Source: Streptomyces sp. NBS 14/10
GTDB taxonomy: Bacteria > Actinomycetota > Actinomycetes > Streptomycetales > Streptomycetaceae
DNA: 53,399 bases
Assembly (NCBI RefSeq): GCF_002224125.1
Contig: NZ_NCSM01000006.1
Coordinates: 1 to 53,399 of the forward strand
Direction of reading: 5' to 3'
Positions within the stretch are counted from its first letter, which is position 1, and every line of letters begins with the position of its first letter. This document shows, in pieces, positions 52,191 to 53,399 of the stretch. The notes beneath the pieces were generated by a model that saw only the letters and a program-made list of their open reading frames with translations, had not been told where the DNA came from and searched no databases. Position numbers and translations under genes: made by a program.

Positions 52191-53153
52191 GTGAGTCCCA
52201 ACGGCTCCGACCGCTCGTCGCGGCGCCCGGTGCGGCGGAAGCTGCTGCAGGCGCTGGCCGCGGGCTTGGTCCTGGCGACCGCCACCGGTTGCACATCAAA
52301 GGACTTCCCCCGCCTCGGTATGCCCACCCCGGTCACGGAGGAGGCGCCGCGGATCCTCTCCCTGTGGCAGGGCTCGTGGGCGGCAGCGCTCGCCACGGGC
52401 GTGCTGGTCTGGGGCCTGATCCTGTGGTCGGTCATCTTCCACCGCCGCAGCAGGACCAAGATCGAGGTTCCCGCGCAGACCCGGTACAACATGCCCATTG
52501 AGGCGCTGTACACCGTGGTCCCCATCATCATCGTCTCGGTGCTCTTCTACTTCACCGCGCGTGATGAGAACGAGCTGCTGAAGACCTCCAAGAAGCCGGC
52601 CCACGTGATCAACGTGGTGGGCTACCAGTGGAGCTGGGGCTTCAACTACATGGAGAACGTGGACGGGAACCTGTCCACGCCGGCGAAGACCCCCGAGGAG
52701 GTCTCGTCGATCCCGGACCGCATGCTCAAGGCCGTGCCCAAGGGCGCCGAGGGCGTGTACGAGGCGGGCATCCCGGGTGACAAGAACCCGGACACCGGCT
52801 GGCCGGGCCCCACGCTGTGGCTGCCCAAGGGCGAGAAGGTCCAGTTCATCCTGACCTCCCGTGATGTCATCCACTCGTTCTGGGTGGTCCCCTTCCTGAT
52901 GAAGATGGACGTCATCCCGGGGCACACCAACCGCTTCGAGGTGACCCCGAACAAGGAGGGCACCTTCATGGGCAAGTGCGCCGAGCTGTGCGGCCAGGAC
53001 CACTCGCGGATGCTCTTCAACGTCAAGGTGGTCTCTCCGAAGGAATACCGGAAGCACCTGGCGGACCTGGCGAAGAAGGGCCAGACCGGCTACATCCCGG
53101 CGGGCATTGAGCAGACGGAAGCCGCCAAGAACGCGGAGACCAAGAACCGATGA
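52191..53153 (+). CDS. ctaC: Cytochrome c oxidase subunit II
   Basis: 320 residues. N-terminal lipoprotein signal ending in ATGC (Cys34), then two membrane helices (about 58-80 and 108-128) and an outside cupredoxin domain carrying the dinuclear CuA site: [12 protein letters not shown] plus the His in DVIHSF. It accepts electrons from the bc1 complex for subunit I. The GTG at 52191 has GAAGG 6 nt upstream and gives [13 protein letters not shown]. Its stop overlaps ctaD (ATGA), so the two are coupled. Confidence 0.96.
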   Translation: MSPNGSDRSSRRPVRRKLLQALAAGLVLATATGCTSKDFPRLGMPTPVTEEAPRILSLWQGSWAAALATGVLVWGLILWSVIFHRRSRTKIEVPAQTRYNMPIEALYTVVPIIIVSVLFYFTARDENELLKTSKKPAHVINVVGYQWSWGFNYMENVDGNLSTPAKTPEEVSSIPDRMLKAVPKGAEGVYEAGIPGDKNPDTGWPGPTLWLPKGEKVQFILTSRDVIHSFWVVPFLMKMDVIPGHTNRFEVTPNKEGTFMGKCAELCGQDHSRMLFNVKVVSPKEYRKHLADLAKKGQTGYIPAGIEQTEAAKNAETKNR

Positions 53154-53399
53154 GCATCCTCAACGAACCTCAGGGTGCCGACGCAGCCACCGCGCAAGCG
53201 GATGAGCTGCCCGTGCGCCGCAAGCAGCCAGGGAACGTCGTCGTCAAGTGGTTGACCACCACCGACCACAAGACGATCGGGACGCTCTACCTCGTCACGT
53301 CGTTCGCGTTCTTCTGCATCGGTGGCCTCCTGGCGCTGTTCATGCGCGCCGAGCTGGCCCGTCCCGGTTCGCAGCTGATGTCGAACGAGCAGTTCAACC
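53150..53399 (+). CDS. ctaD: Cytochrome c oxidase subunit I, N-terminal part
   Basis: The window ends within this gene; 83 codons are visible. ATG 53150 overlaps the ctaC stop. The protein begins [18 protein letters not shown], followed by the first membrane helix region [19 protein letters not shown], the universal subunit I opening. Heme ligand His residues lie beyond the window. Confidence 0.95.
   Translation, partial: MSILNEPQGADAATAQADELPVRRKQPGNVVVKWLTTTDHKTIGTLYLVTSFAFFCIGGLLALFMRAELARPGSQLMSNEQFN

Noticed and set aside
1..53399. tRNA, rRNA, transposase or attachment site
   Set aside because: None was recognised by reading both strands; short hidden RNAs cannot be excluded without a covariance search.

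Overview
The window is high-GC actinobacterial chromosomal DNA, almost certainly from Streptomyces or a close relative. The evidence is strong third-position G/C, many GTG starts, TANNNT boxes 6-7 nt upstream of leaderless starts, and a gene order (glnA, RDD protein, DUF4191, lipA, lipB, aceE, E2, lpd, pepA, cob genes, pspA, nadA, ctaC, ctaD) that I recall from the core of Streptomyces chromosomes. I see no phage, plasmid, insertion sequence, CRISPR array, tRNA or rRNA. The region is mostly housekeeping metabolism with a few less ordinary genes.

Left part (1-10.5 kb): the end of a nitrilase-family hydrolase, an inorganic pyrophosphatase, a one-chain ABC exporter, a three-gene sugar-type ABC importer, and a large GAF/PAS/SpoIIE phosphatase with a C-terminal anti-sigma-type kinase domain that lies directly upstream of the importer on the same strand. 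Next is a protein of four Ig-like repeats with no export signal.

Middle (10.5-33 kb): glnA with a clear GlnR double box, then small membrane and hypothetical genes, lipA and lipB, a TPR regulator, a FAD oxidoreductase, a TIGR01777 epimerase, and a mixed block (GNAT, DUF4240, SDR, WYL regulator, alpha/beta hydrolase). The lipoate-dependent machinery follows: aceE with a palindrome in its promoter, a GntR/FCD regulator, an E2 with two lipoyl domains, lipoamide dehydrogenase, and leucyl aminopeptidase. LipB and LipA attach and finish the lipoyl group on the E2, which links AceE to Lpd.

Right part (33.8-53.4 kb): cobalamin lower-ligand assembly genes cobS, cobT and a metallo-hydrolase-fold/CobU fusion, interleaved with a His-rich membrane protein, a lysyltransferase-like membrane protein and small proteins. 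Then come a methyltransferase and DUF3043 pair, a PspA / PspAA / two-component envelope-stress cassette, nadA with twin operator-like repeats, an ErpA-type Fe-S carrier, a membrane-anchored protein, a PfkB kinase, a cysteine desulfurase-TusA fusion, and the start of the cytochrome c oxidase operon (ctaC, ctaD).

No single locus is an obviously new defence or biosynthetic system. The best leads are the unexported Ig-repeat protein, the degenerate metallo-hydrolase domain fused to CobU, the array of GATCT repeats before the phosphatase gene, the candidate operators before aceE and nadA, a probable CTG start in a CTGA overlap, and an 11-bp palindrome that places a stop on both strands at three convergent gene ends.
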